Shown here piece by piece: positions 54,533 through 63,471 of a stretch of DNA of 64,000 nucleotides. The position numbers and the translations under genes were made by a program. The stretch lies in contig NZ_CP050063.1 of the NCBI RefSeq assembly GCF_011604685.1, positions 5,726,501 through 5,790,500 of the forward strand, in the 5' to 3' direction. Origin of the DNA: Spirosoma aureum (GTDB lineage Bacteria; Bacteroidota; Bacteroidia; Cytophagales; Spirosomataceae). The notes below the pieces were generated by a model. That model was given only the letters and a program-made list of their open reading frames with translations. It was not told the origin of the DNA and searched no databases. Within the stretch, counting starts at the first letter, position 1. Every line of letters begins with the position of its first letter.

Positions 54533-55603
54533 TCAGGACATAAGTGACTGGTAAACGGCTAGATACTGTCTGGCGCTCTTTTCCCAATTAAATCGTTTCG
54601 TATTTTCTATAATCGACGCGGCCATCGATGATGTTTCATAGGCTTTCATACCCTGCCTGTAGACTTCCTGAACGGTAACCGCACTAAAGTCTGGAAAATA
54701 AAAAGCTGAATCTCCACCTATTTCCGGTAATGAAGTAAGCCTGGACAGGAATACGGGCTTACCAAATTGCATGGCTTCTATTACCGGCAAACCGAAGCCC
54801 TCAGCCAAAGAAGGATGTAAAAACGCTTTACAATGGCGTAAATGCCAGATCTTTTCGGCTTCAGAAACCGTTCCTGGCAGCTTTAATCGATCATCGACGC
54901 CTAGCTTCTGTGCGTAATTTCTCATTGAAACTACATAATCCGGGTCATCATGATGGCCCAGAATAATCAGTTCCAGATCTGTATTGGATTGCAGTAACGG
55001 TAGCAGGACGTGGTAATTTTTCTTCCGATTCAGGTAGCCTAACCCCAACAGAAATTCTCGACCGGGTTTGTAGATAGATACATCATCATCCATCTGCGGC
55101 AGGGGATTAAGACCGTTGTAGATGACATGAATCGGTTTGCCATTCGTGGTACAGTGAGTCAACACATCGTTCCGGGTAAACTCAGAAATACAAATGATGG
55201 CATCACTCTGATCAATTAATGTCTGAGTGCGGACGAGGCTTTTTTCCTGGTAGTTTGCGGGTTTCCCCTCGTGCAGGAAGTTTAAATCATGGATTGTCAA
55301 CACAACCTTCACATGGGGAAATTTCCGTTTGTTGGGCACTATCCGGCCGGACTGGAAAGGAGCATGCCACAGCTGACAATCCTTCAGAAAAGGCTGTATG
55401 AATTTATGCCATTTGCGTTCAATCAGGTGATGCGGTTCTTCAATAAGCCTTAGTTTCTTCCTGGGTGGTAGATACATCTGCATCAATGCCTGATTTTCTT
55501 CCGTAAGCAACGAATTGATGTGTTGTGTCAGGTTCTGGCAATAGTGGTATAAGCCCGAGTGAGGAAACTTCATCAGGTCACAATCAAGAATAATACGGGG
55601 CAT
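54533..55603 (-). CDS. Glycosyltransferase family 4/1 (GT-B)
   Basis: Product of 356 residues. GT-B fold; C-terminal donor-binding part LHPSLAEGFGLPVIEAMQFG with the E-x7-E motif near residue 265, and the acceptor part LTIHDLNFLHEGK near residue 105. Transfers a sugar from a nucleotide sugar, specificity unknown. Closely related in sequence to the divergently transcribed gene at 55857 (both hold LTIHDLNFLHE and SDAI/CDAI-xCISEF). ATG 55603 fits; ATG 55615 is an alternative. Confidence 0.9.
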   Translation of the reverse strand: MPRIILDCDLMKFPHSGLYHYCQNLTQHINSLLTEENQALMQMYLPPRKKLRLIEEPHHLIERKWHKFIQPFLKDCQLWHAPFQSGRIVPNKRKFPHVKVVLTIHDLNFLHEGKPANYQEKSLVRTQTLIDQSDAIICISEFTRNDVLTHCTTNGKPIHVIYNGLNPLPQMDDDVSIYKPGREFLLGLGYLNRKKNYHVLLPLLQSNTDLELIILGHHDDPDYVVSMRNYAQKLGVDDRLKLPGTVSEAEKIWHLRHCKAFLHPSLAEGFGLPVIEAMQFGKPVFLSRLTSLPEIGGDSAFYFPDFSAVTVQEVYRQGMKAYETSSMAASIIENTKRFNWEKSARQYLAVYQSLMS

Positions 55604-55856
55604 AGTGTTATGCATGGATTGAATTCGGGACCTTAAAATCGCATTATGTGATTTTGTGCAACATTAATCCCAAGTAGTCAGTATTGTTTATATAGAAGTT
55701 ATCGATCACTCCAACCCTTACTCTTCATAAAGTATCCTAGTATCCAACAAGGGTTCCTGTAAACGGTGAACCGTTGTAATAGAAGTGCCTTTTTTTATGG
55801 ATGGTGTGTTTCAGGACTTCTATTTCAATTATCCAACTTTATTAAACTAGAACGTT

Positions 55857-56909
55857 ATGATCCGTATTGTGTTCGATTGTGAGCGTATGAAGTACGTTAA
55901 CACGGGGCTGTATTATTACTGCCTCAATCTGGGAAAAGCAATCCAGCAAAACATAAGTCAGGAACAGCTCTCGTTATTTATTCCAAAACAGGCCGTATCG
56001 ACTTTCGACGCTTCGTTAACGTGCATCAATCAGCATTCGCTCCAGAAATTCTTCATGCCATCGTTAAACGGATTCGATGTGTGGCATAGCACCTACCAGA
56101 ACTCACACTATTTACCAGTGCGGAATAAAAAAATTAAAGTTCTGCTTACGATTCATGATCTGAATTTCCTGCATGAGGATAAGTCCGATCAGAAAAAAGA
56201 GCGATGCCTGGCGCATCTGCAACGGAATATCGATCGGTGTGATGCCATCGTCTGCATTTCTGAGTTTACCCAGAATGATGTGTTGACCCATTGTAATACG
56301 GATGGCAAACCGGTTCATGTCATCTACAACGGCACCAATGGATTACCGCAGCCTGCATTGGAGGAAAAATCATACCGGCCGGTTACTCCTTTTTTGTTTA
56401 ATATTGGGGTGATTGCTCCTAAAAAAAACCAGCACCAGATACTGCCGTTACTTCAGTATAATCCGAAACTGGAACTTGTTTTAGCAGGCCGGCACGAGGA
56501 TAAGGAGTATGCCCGTTTTCTCCGGCAGCAAGCCTCCGAATTAAATGTAGAAGACCGGATGCACTTGGTAAATGAGATTACAGAAGGTGAAAAATCCTGG
56601 TATTATCATAATTGTCAGGCGGTGGTAATGCCCTCACTGGCCGAAGGTTTTGGCTTACCTGTAACCGAAGCGATGTCTATCGGCAAGCCCGTTTTTTTAT
56701 CGAAGCGCACAGCCCTACCTGAGATCGGTAAGGATATGGCCTTCTATTTTCACGATCTCGATAACATGCAGGAGGCTTTTACGGCGGGTATGTACCAGTA
56801 CAATAAGGCTGGCAATCAGCTAAAAGAAGCTATGAAAGCGTATAGTGCACAGTTTAATTGGGAGGATTCGGCCCGGAAATACATTGACGTCTATCGATCA
56901 TTAAGTTAG
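55857..56909 (+). CDS. Glycosyltransferase (GT-B), paralogue
   Basis: Product of 350 residues; same order as the divergent paralogue: VFDCERMKYVNTGLYYYC at the N-terminus, LTIHDLNFLHED, DAIVCISEFTQNDVLTHC and MPSLAEGFGLPVTEAMSIG. Followed 48 nt later by an MsbA-type ABC transporter on the same strand, so likely in one operon with it. It probably adds a sugar to the exported lipid-linked glycan, an inference from context. Confidence 0.9.
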   Translation: MIRIVFDCERMKYVNTGLYYYCLNLGKAIQQNISQEQLSLFIPKQAVSTFDASLTCINQHSLQKFFMPSLNGFDVWHSTYQNSHYLPVRNKKIKVLLTIHDLNFLHEDKSDQKKERCLAHLQRNIDRCDAIVCISEFTQNDVLTHCNTDGKPVHVIYNGTNGLPQPALEEKSYRPVTPFLFNIGVIAPKKNQHQILPLLQYNPKLELVLAGRHEDKEYARFLRQQASELNVEDRMHLVNEITEGEKSWYYHNCQAVVMPSLAEGFGLPVTEAMSIGKPVFLSKRTALPEIGKDMAFYFHDLDNMQEAFTAGMYQYNKAGNQLKEAMKAYSAQFNWEDSARKYIDVYRSLS

Positions 56910-56957
56910 TCGTTGCTTCAGACCGAAGTTTCCTTTTATATACATGAACGCCAACCA

Positions 56958-58796
56958 ATGAAGATTTATAAGCGGCTGATGGTGTATGCCAGGCCTTATG
57001 GAAAATTTATCATTCCCTTTTTTATTTTTACACTCATCAGTGTGTTCTTCAACGTATTCCAGTTTGCGTTGATCATTCCTCTGCTCAACTTTCTGTTTGA
57101 CCCAATCAATACAGCCGATGCGGTCAAGTATGAAATGATGCCAGCTTTTCGGCTGTCGCCCAACTACTTCAAGGATTCCTTTTACCACCTGATTTATTAT
57201 TTCAAGACCACGAACCCTATTCATGCGCTTTATTTTCTGGCGGCCATGATCGTGGTCGCCGTTGTGCTGACCAATCTATTCCGGTTTCTGGCGCAGCGTT
57301 GCCTGCTCAATGCCCGAACGCTTTTGGTCAAACGGCTTCGGGAGACACTGTTCGAGAAAATCAATCACTTACACCTGGGTTATTTTACAAAAGAACATAA
57401 AGGCGATTTGCTGTCCCGTCTCAATGGTGATGTCTATGCCATTGAGAGTGTTGCCGCCAGTTCCATCGAAGTCGTTTTCAAAGAACCGTATATGCTGATT
57501 GGCTATTTCGTGGCTCTGTTCCTGATTTCGGCCAAGTTGATGCTCTTTACGCTGGTTATCATCCCTATTTCGGCTGTGGGTATAGCCGCTGTTACCAAAA
57601 AACTCAAAAAAGAAGCTAAAGATGTTCAGGCATCCATGGGGCGAATGCTCACCCTTATGGATGAAACGCTGCTGGGAATGCGGATAATTCGGTCGTTCAA
57701 TGCCACACCTTTTGTTATAGATCGATTCAGTGAAGAAAACGACTTTTACCGAAAGGCCAGTCTGGAGGGCTTTAAGCGCCGGGAGTTAGCGCCTGCTTTT
57801 TCCGAAGCGTCCGGCGTATTCGTTGTGGCCTGTATTCTGGTATATGGAGGCAGTCTGGTTCTGAATAGCCAGAGTAATTTACAGGCCAGCTCATTTATCG
57901 CCTTCATCGCCATTTTCTCGCAGGTCATCCGTCCGGCCAAAGCCATTGTTGTGGCACTGACCAACATTCAACAGGGGCAGGCTGCGGGCGAACGCATCAT
58001 TGAACTCCTTGATAAGCCTGTAGAAATCCAGGACAAGCCGAATGCCCGATTTCTCGACGGATTTCATCGGGATATTGTTTTCAACAATGTAAGCTTCCAG
58101 TACGCCGACAAGCCCGTGCTGAAAAACATTAATTTTCGGTTGGCTAAAGGCAAAAAAATAGCGCTGGTAGGCCCATCTGGCGTTGGCAAATCAACCATCG
58201 CGGATCTGATTCCCCGGTTTTATGAAGCCACAAAGGGCAGCGTTAGTATCGACGGGGTTGACGTTCGGGAGTTTACTATGGAATCGTTACGCCAGCAGAT
58301 GAGCTTCGTAACCCAGGAAATCATCCTATTCAATGATACGATCTTTAATAATATTGCCCTGGGTAAACCGGATGCCCGAATGGAGGATGTTATTGAAGCC
58401 GCTAAAATAGCGAATGCCCATGCTTTTATTATGGAAACAGAGGATGGCTACCAAACCAACATCGGCGACCGGGGCATTCGCCTGAGTGGCGGCCAGCGAC
58501 AACGGCTCAGTATAGCCCGTGCGGTATTTAAAAAACCCTCGATTCTTATTCTGGATGAGGCCACATCAGCTCTGGACATCGAATCGGAAAAATCAGTACA
58601 GGATGCGCTCGACAATCTGATGGAAGGCCGGACAACCCTGGTGATTGCCCACCGACTGAGTACCATAAAAGAAGCCGATGAAATCTTGATTATGGAAGGG
58701 GGTGAAATCATCGAACGGGGCAACCATTTCGACCTCCTCAGCAATAAAGACAGTATTTACCGTCGGTTAAACACCATGCACGAAGTGCTTCAGTAA
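56958..58796 (+). CDS. ABC exporter, MsbA type
   Basis: Product of 612 residues: about six membrane segments (residues 15-330) and one ATPase domain with Walker A GPSGVGKST near residue 398, signature LSGGQRQR near 505 and ILILDEATSALD. This fused permease-ATPase type flips lipids or lipid-linked sugars. ATG 56958 (MKIYKRLMVYARPYG) is the start. It may flip the lipid-linked product of the neighbouring glycosyltransferases. Confidence 0.92.
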   Translation: MKIYKRLMVYARPYGKFIIPFFIFTLISVFFNVFQFALIIPLLNFLFDPINTADAVKYEMMPAFRLSPNYFKDSFYHLIYYFKTTNPIHALYFLAAMIVVAVVLTNLFRFLAQRCLLNARTLLVKRLRETLFEKINHLHLGYFTKEHKGDLLSRLNGDVYAIESVAASSIEVVFKEPYMLIGYFVALFLISAKLMLFTLVIIPISAVGIAAVTKKLKKEAKDVQASMGRMLTLMDETLLGMRIIRSFNATPFVIDRFSEENDFYRKASLEGFKRRELAPAFSEASGVFVVACILVYGGSLVLNSQSNLQASSFIAFIAIFSQVIRPAKAIVVALTNIQQGQAAGERIIELLDKPVEIQDKPNARFLDGFHRDIVFNNVSFQYADKPVLKNINFRLAKGKKIALVGPSGVGKSTIADLIPRFYEATKGSVSIDGVDVREFTMESLRQQMSFVTQEIILFNDTIFNNIALGKPDARMEDVIEAAKIANAHAFIMETEDGYQTNIGDRGIRLSGGQRQRLSIARAVFKKPSILILDEATSALDIESEKSVQDALDNLMEGRTTLVIAHRLSTIKEADEILIMEGGEIIERGNHFDLLSNKDSIYRRLNTMHEVLQ

Positions 58797-58801
58797 CTCA
58801 T

Positions 58802-60037
58802 TTACTTCTGTTCCGATACATAAGCCACGGCTTTGTCGATCTTTGCCAGCACGGTTGGCCAGGTATAATATTGTTGAATATAAGCACGGGCATTGCTGGC
58901 CATTTCTGATATATCCTGTGTTAGCACCTGATTAATAGACTCTTCAAAATCGGCATAGTTGCGATATAAAAACCCAGCCCGACTCCCAATGATGTGGTCG
59001 CGAAGTACAGCACAGTCGGCATTGGCAATAACAGGAATGCCGGCAGCGAAGCTTTCCAGAGTCACCATTGACAGACTTTCGTAAGGCGATGGCATGATCA
59101 GCGCTTTTGCGCCCGCCAATAAAGCCGCTTTCGTGGGTTCGTCCACAAAACCTGCCGACAGCAGGTCAGGGTGTTCGGGTATGGGCATAAATGCCTGCCC
59201 AACCAGCACCAGCTTTAAGGTCGAAGGATTCGCTTCCTTGTAGCGGAAGAACAGATCGAACAACATGTCACATCCTTTAGCCACATCAATCCGCCCAATG
59301 TAGAGCACATATGTGGTATTGCTGTCCGGTATAGTAGTCATGGCTTCTCCCGATCCGGCACTGGCTGGTTCGATTCCTACCCCTATGACATCATTATAAA
59401 TCGCATCGTTCTTAAACTTCTGATGAACGAAGCTTTGTTCGGCCGGTGTAAGGAATAAAATAGCGCGTGGTTTTTGAAATACCGGGTCGAACAGGGGCAG
59501 ATAGATTGGCAATTCGTCGTGTGCCGTCGGGATAAAAATAGACTTATGCGGAGCAACGTTCAGCCCGGCAGTTGTTGGATAATAAAGGTATGTAATGAAA
59601 AACAGCGCGTCATACTGCTGATGGTTGCGCTTCAGGTACGTGATCAGCTCAGGCGTATATGGCCCCTGATACCTGGCCCACAACCGGCCATAGCGTCGTA
59701 CGGTCTTGCCAACCAGCGCACGAGCCCACATTTTCAGAAAACCCAACCCCTGCCATTCCTCCGGTCGAGACCATTTCTTGAGCTTATGCTCAACTCGGGA
59801 AGATTCCTTCACCTGCCGTTCGTACTGAGTAGAGAAGCGGTGCACCTGTACTCCATTTATCGACGTTGATTCAGCCGGATACCAGTTTGCCCAGGTGACG
59901 TATTCCAATGCACAACTGGTTAGCACATCTACTTTGTAGGTATCGGCCAGTTTTTCAGCCAATATGCGGCAAAAATACTCCGCTCCACCATTTACTTCTA
60001 TTCCATAACGCTGGACAACAAATGCAATTTTTCTCAT
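58802..60037 (-). CDS. Glycosyltransferase family 4
   Basis: Product of 411 residues. N-terminal domain VVQRYGIEVNGGAEYFCRIL and C-terminal donor-binding block MPSPYESLSMVTLESFAAGI near residue 320. Typical GT4 sugar transferase. Convergent with the ABC exporter, stops only 5 nt apart, and on the opposite strand from the paralogous pair's exporter. Confidence 0.9.
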   Translation of the reverse strand: MRKIAFVVQRYGIEVNGGAEYFCRILAEKLADTYKVDVLTSCALEYVTWANWYPAESTSINGVQVHRFSTQYERQVKESSRVEHKLKKWSRPEEWQGLGFLKMWARALVGKTVRRYGRLWARYQGPYTPELITYLKRNHQQYDALFFITYLYYPTTAGLNVAPHKSIFIPTAHDELPIYLPLFDPVFQKPRAILFLTPAEQSFVHQKFKNDAIYNDVIGVGIEPASAGSGEAMTTIPDSNTTYVLYIGRIDVAKGCDMLFDLFFRYKEANPSTLKLVLVGQAFMPIPEHPDLLSAGFVDEPTKAALLAGAKALIMPSPYESLSMVTLESFAAGIPVIANADCAVLRDHIIGSRAGFLYRNYADFEESINQVLTQDISEMASNARAYIQQYYTWPTVLAKIDKAVAYVSEQK

Positions 60038-60123
60038 AGAAACGAACCGACGACCAACTGTTTTATATTAACGTATTCTACCCGATCACTACTTCAGTGG
60101 AAATTGATAAAATGTGCATATTA

Positions 60124-60170
60124 AAAATGTGACAGATACTAAAATAAGCTTCTACTATTTGTCACATTTT
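60124..60170. terminator. Hairpin downstream of the M48 gene
   Basis: AAAATGTGACA (60124-60134) and TGTCACATTTT (60160-60170) are exact complements with a 25-nt loop, about 30 nt after the M48 stop. The large loop makes termination uncertain. Confidence 0.45.
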
Positions 60171-60199
60171 ACTGATAATCAGACCATTATTCAACTAAA

Positions 60200-60961
60200 C
60201 TAACGAATCAGTCCATCGCGACGGGCACGGTCACGTACGCGCTGAGCCCTGGCTTTACTATCGGGGTGAGTAGACACAATCTGGGCAACACCGCTACCAC
60301 CGCCACCGCCCTGTTTGGCCAGCTTCTCAAAGGAGGTAGCGAGTGCCATCACATTATAGCCATACCGTTTCAGGAAGCCATAACTATAATCATCAGCTTC
60401 GGTCTCCTGTTGGCGGCTGAATTTCGCACCCAGCATATAATCGGCCAGCCCACCCAACTGGGAGCGGGACAGCTTTCCAATCAAACCTGATTGCGAAGCA
60501 GCCACATTACGAACCGCTGAGCGACGGAGTGCACTTTTCATCGCATCGCGAGTATCATGGTTTATTACGTGTCCTATTTCGTGTCCCATAATGGCCAGCA
60601 GTTCGTTATCGGTCATGATATCCATCAAACCCTTAAAGACCCGAACGCTCCCATCGGCAGTTGCAAAGGCATTCACATCGGGCACCTTATATACTTTATA
60701 ATTGATGGGTAGCCCACTAACCGTATGGTGGCGGGCAACAATTCTATTAAGCCGCTGCGTATACGGATCATTAGGTGCAGCTACCGGGTTTTTCGCATCC
60801 ATTTCCACAACAGCCTGTCGGGAAAGTTCAGCTACCTGAGCATCGCTCAGCATGGCAGAATTGAGTGCATCCATAGCGGCTTGTGCCAGCCCAGGTTGCT
60901 GGGCAAACGTTGAGACTGGAAGCCAAACCGTAAGTAGAAATAACCTTGCTATATAGTTCAT
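60200..60961 (-). CDS. M48-family metalloprotease
   Basis: Product of 253 residues with a signal peptide ending STFAQ. Zinc motif HEIGHVINHD near residue 126 with a glutamate downstream (QQETEADDYSYG). The family includes BepA/YfgC and Oma1 in periplasmic protein quality control. The C-terminus ends in a glycine run and a basic tail. Not linked to neighbours in an operon. Confidence 0.92.
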   Translation of the reverse strand: MNYIARLFLLTVWLPVSTFAQQPGLAQAAMDALNSAMLSDAQVAELSRQAVVEMDAKNPVAAPNDPYTQRLNRIVARHHTVSGLPINYKVYKVPDVNAFATADGSVRVFKGLMDIMTDNELLAIMGHEIGHVINHDTRDAMKSALRRSAVRNVAASQSGLIGKLSRSQLGGLADYMLGAKFSRQQETEADDYSYGFLKRYGYNVMALATSFEKLAKQGGGGGSGVAQIVSTHPDSKARAQRVRDRARRDGLIR

Positions 60962-60981
60962 AACGGAGTCGTTTTAGTTGG

Positions 60982-61033
60982 CTACTTACAAAATCAGCAG
61001 TAAGCAGCTTTATTCTATTGACTTTGTAAGTGG
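60982..61033. repeat. 11-bp inverted repeat upstream of the M48 gene
   Basis: CTACTTACAAA (60982-60992) and TTTGTAAGTGG (61023-61033) pair with one G-T, 30-nt loop, in the promoter region of the protease gene. A regulator site or transcript stem is possible. Confidence 0.35.
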
Positions 61034-61211
61034 CATAAAAGTTTAAACGGTCTGATTCAATGGCATTGTAATCTGGTAAGATGATTTCCTTCCGATGTAG
61101 CCGATCGTCGCAGAAAACTGGTTGAAACAACTATCCACATCGGTTATTTATTATGCTTGATCGGGAAGGGCTATTTTCTGAACATTATCATTCCATTTGA
61201 ATGACAAATAA

Positions 61212-61244
61212 TTGACCATCAAGTCTAAACGTATAGTATATTTG
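61212..61244 (+). promoter_or_regulatory. Predicted promoter of the response-regulator gene
   Basis: TTG (61212-61214), a 22-nt spacer and TATATTTG (61237-61244), an exact TAnnTTTG. Spacing is within the known 17-23 nt range for this promoter type. The leader would be about 25 nt. Confidence 0.55.
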
Positions 61245-61275
61245 GCTAAGAACCCCAACCTACCTCCTACTAACC

Positions 61276-61929
61276 ATGCCATCCTCAATCCGTGTCCTAT
61301 TAACGGACGATCACGAAATTATTTTAGATAGCCTATCACTTTTATTGAGCCGCATCGAGGGCGTAGAGGTCGTGGGCACGCTGAATGACAGCCGAAAAGT
61401 GGTTGATTTTTTACACGTAAACGACGTTGATATCCTGTTAACCGATATGGATATGCCCGATCTGAATGGCATCAATCTGACGCTAAAAGTTCGGCAACAT
61501 TTCCCGAACCTTAAAATTCTGATGTTAACCGTTTCCGAAGATGCGGATAATATTCGGGAGGCTTTTCGGGCTGGCATTTCGGGTTACGTCATGAAAAAAG
61601 CCGGTAAAGCCGAACTTGAAAAAGCCCTTCGTACGATTGCAAGGGGCGAAAAATACTTTTCTGAATCGGTTATGACCCAGTTGGTGGCCTTACCTGTAGA
61701 GCCAATTCGCCCAACCGACGAAGCCCCTGCCCTACTAACCCCGCTCACCGACCGCGAAATTGAAATCATCCGGCTCGTTGCGCAGGAACTCTCCACCAAT
61801 GCCATTGCCGATACGTTGTTTATCAGTCCTGGCACCGTAGAGACCCATCGCCACAACATCCTGCGCAAACTAGGCGTCAAAAACTCAATCGGTATCATCA
61901 AATACGCCCTAAAGCACGGGATTTTATGA
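61276..61929 (+). CDS. NarL/LuxR-type response regulator
   Basis: Product of 217 residues. Receiver domain with VLLTDDHE, the phosphoacceptor Asp in ILLTDMDMPDLNG near residue 58 and MKKAGKAELEKAL; C-terminal LuxR HTH (LTDREIEIIRLVAQELSTNA then IADTLFISPGTVETHRHNIL). Its sensor kinase is not in the window; it is too far from, and of a different type than expected for, the LytS-type kinases at 34.9-37.4 kb. Probably controls genes elsewhere. Confidence 0.95.
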   Translation: MPSSIRVLLTDDHEIILDSLSLLLSRIEGVEVVGTLNDSRKVVDFLHVNDVDILLTDMDMPDLNGINLTLKVRQHFPNLKILMLTVSEDADNIREAFRAGISGYVMKKAGKAELEKALRTIARGEKYFSESVMTQLVALPVEPIRPTDEAPALLTPLTDREIEIIRLVAQELSTNAIADTLFISPGTVETHRHNILRKLGVKNSIGIIKYALKHGIL

Positions 61930-62022
61930 GGAGAATTCATTCCGTAGAGTAAGCTCTGTCGGGTATCCGTTTAGCCTTCTATAACGCATATACTAACCTT
62001 CATTCTTAACAAATACGTTCCT

Positions 62023-62610
62023 ATGAATACTTCATCTACTCTTTTCAACCAATTCAACTGGCTATACAGCACCATCTACTTCTTTAAAAAGAATTTTGCG
62101 GTCTTGGCCGGTCTTGGCCTCATTGCGGGATTTGGTCGGGTTATCCAGCTCGGTGGATTTGGCGAAATATCGTCGTTCCTGAACATCATTCTCGAAGTCG
62201 TTATTGAGACGGCCCGGGTAATTATGTTCTTGTATGTGCTCGGATTGGCGAATGTCAAAAAAGGAATTTTGCGCATCAAGCACTTATTCACTCAACAGGA
62301 AAACCGTAAACAGAATTGGCGTATTGCCAGTCAAAAAGTAAGAAAACAGTGGTTTTCTATCCTGCTAAATCTTATTGCTTTTTCGCTGATAGCCTGGACT
62401 TTAAATTATTTGATTGATTTACTGGCCTACGAAACCTGTTTATACCTCACCTTAAAAAAAGGCGGCATTCTGTCCAATTCTGCATCAGAATGGACGATAT
62501 TATTATTCTTCAAGAATCTATCCGTAATTCCTATTACGTTGGTTTTTGAAGCAGTATTCCTGCTTTGGATTACGAATAAATATCAGATCAATAATAGGCT
62601 TCAGGCATAA
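62023..62610 (+). CDS. Membrane protein of unknown function
   Basis: Product of 195 residues with about four hydrophobic segments (NFAVLAGLGLIAGFGRVI; VVIETARVIMFLYVLGLA; WFSILLNLIAFSLIAWTL; IPITLVFEAVFLLWIT). No family recognised. The coding DNA is A+T-rich compared with the middle of the window. Confidence 0.7.
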   Translation: MNTSSTLFNQFNWLYSTIYFFKKNFAVLAGLGLIAGFGRVIQLGGFGEISSFLNIILEVVIETARVIMFLYVLGLANVKKGILRIKHLFTQQENRKQNWRIASQKVRKQWFSILLNLIAFSLIAWTLNYLIDLLAYETCLYLTLKKGGILSNSASEWTILLFFKNLSVIPITLVFEAVFLLWITNKYQINNRLQA

Positions 62611-62714
62611 TACAAAAGACATAACTACCTGTACCACAAAGGCTCCAAGCTATGTTCTTAATAAGATAGAAGAAGATTACTTTCAACGGGTAAAACAGAA
62701 ATATAAAGGTGAAA

Positions 62715-62786
62715 CTCGCTAAACTGTGTCACAGGCGAAAAAAAATGGTTTTAGCCCTTTATCCAACCGTAACACAGTTTAGCGAG
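62715..62786. repeat. 72-bp element with 15-bp perfect terminal inverted repeats
   Basis: CTCGCTAAACTGTGT (62715-62729) and ACACAGTTTAGCGAG (62772-62786) are exact complements separated by 42 nt. The size and layout resemble a miniature inverted-repeat element, though a hairpin terminator or regulator site is also possible. No obvious target-site duplication. Confidence 0.5.
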
Positions 62787-62817
62787 CAGTCTCCTGCTTT
62801 ATAAGCAACGATTAAAG

Positions 62818-63390
62818 TCAGTCACTGGGCAGACCAGTAGATTTCATTTTTCCAACATATAATGCCAGGTTTACTCCGATGAACGATCGGCGTTCATTTA
62901 GGTTTCCAAAAGCAGATATACCTATTCCCACATGTTTGGCGGATGTTATGAATCGAATTTCTCCAGGTATCCCAATAGTAGTATATCCGAGGTATTGATA
63001 ATTCGCTCCAGTACCCCAAAGAGGATCAGGGTCTGTATATAGATAGACACCTCTCTCATTACCCCAGACAGTACTTAAACCGGTCGAAAAACGGAATTTG
63101 CCAAGTTTTATCCCGTAGAGTACTCCCAGTTCATTGATCTTAATACCTGGCTCTACTGGTTGTGCTATTTCACCGCTTACTGAGTATCGAGCTGTTATAA
63201 TAGCACTTCTGTGCTTAGGTTCGAAACCTAAAGCAACCATAGCACTTGGAAATTCTGCTTTACCTAACCCAAGACTAAGCCAGTAGTTATGTTGCTTATT
63301 AACAATACTACTTTGGGCCTGAGCATTTTTTGCTATAAAAAAAAAGCTCATCAATACTATCGTTTTGAATTTCGTACTGAAATTGTACAT
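62818..63390 (-). CDS. Secreted beta-rich protein, possibly outer-membrane barrel
   Basis: Product of 190 residues with signal peptide (about 25 residues, ending KNAQAQ). The mature part alternates hydrophobic and polar residues (AIITARYSVSGEIAQ, FRFSTGLSTVWGN, RSFIGVNLALYVGK) as in small outer-membrane barrels. No family recognised. Gap of 81 bp to the next gene on the same strand. Confidence 0.65.
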   Translation of the reverse strand: MYNFSTKFKTIVLMSFFFIAKNAQAQSSIVNKQHNYWLSLGLGKAEFPSAMVALGFEPKHRSAIITARYSVSGEIAQPVEPGIKINELGVLYGIKLGKFRFSTGLSTVWGNERGVYLYTDPDPLWGTGANYQYLGYTTIGIPGEIRFITSAKHVGIGISAFGNLNERRSFIGVNLALYVGKMKSTGLPSD

Positions 63391-63471
63391 AAGATTGCTA
63401 CATAGAATTAAGCCAAGGTGAAAATACTATCTATAAAACCTTCATTTTAACCATTTCACTATCTCGGCAAC

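Larger units (their letters stand above)
60962..61275. other. 314-bp divergent intergenic region
   Basis: Between the M48 protease and response-regulator genes. It holds the inverted repeat near 60982-61033 and the response regulator's promoter match at 61212-61244; otherwise nothing recognised. Confidence 0.4.

Noticed and set aside
61276..61929. Partnering the NarL-type regulator with the LytS-type kinases
   Set aside because: LytS-type kinases usually work with LytTR regulators, and the genes are 24 kb apart.
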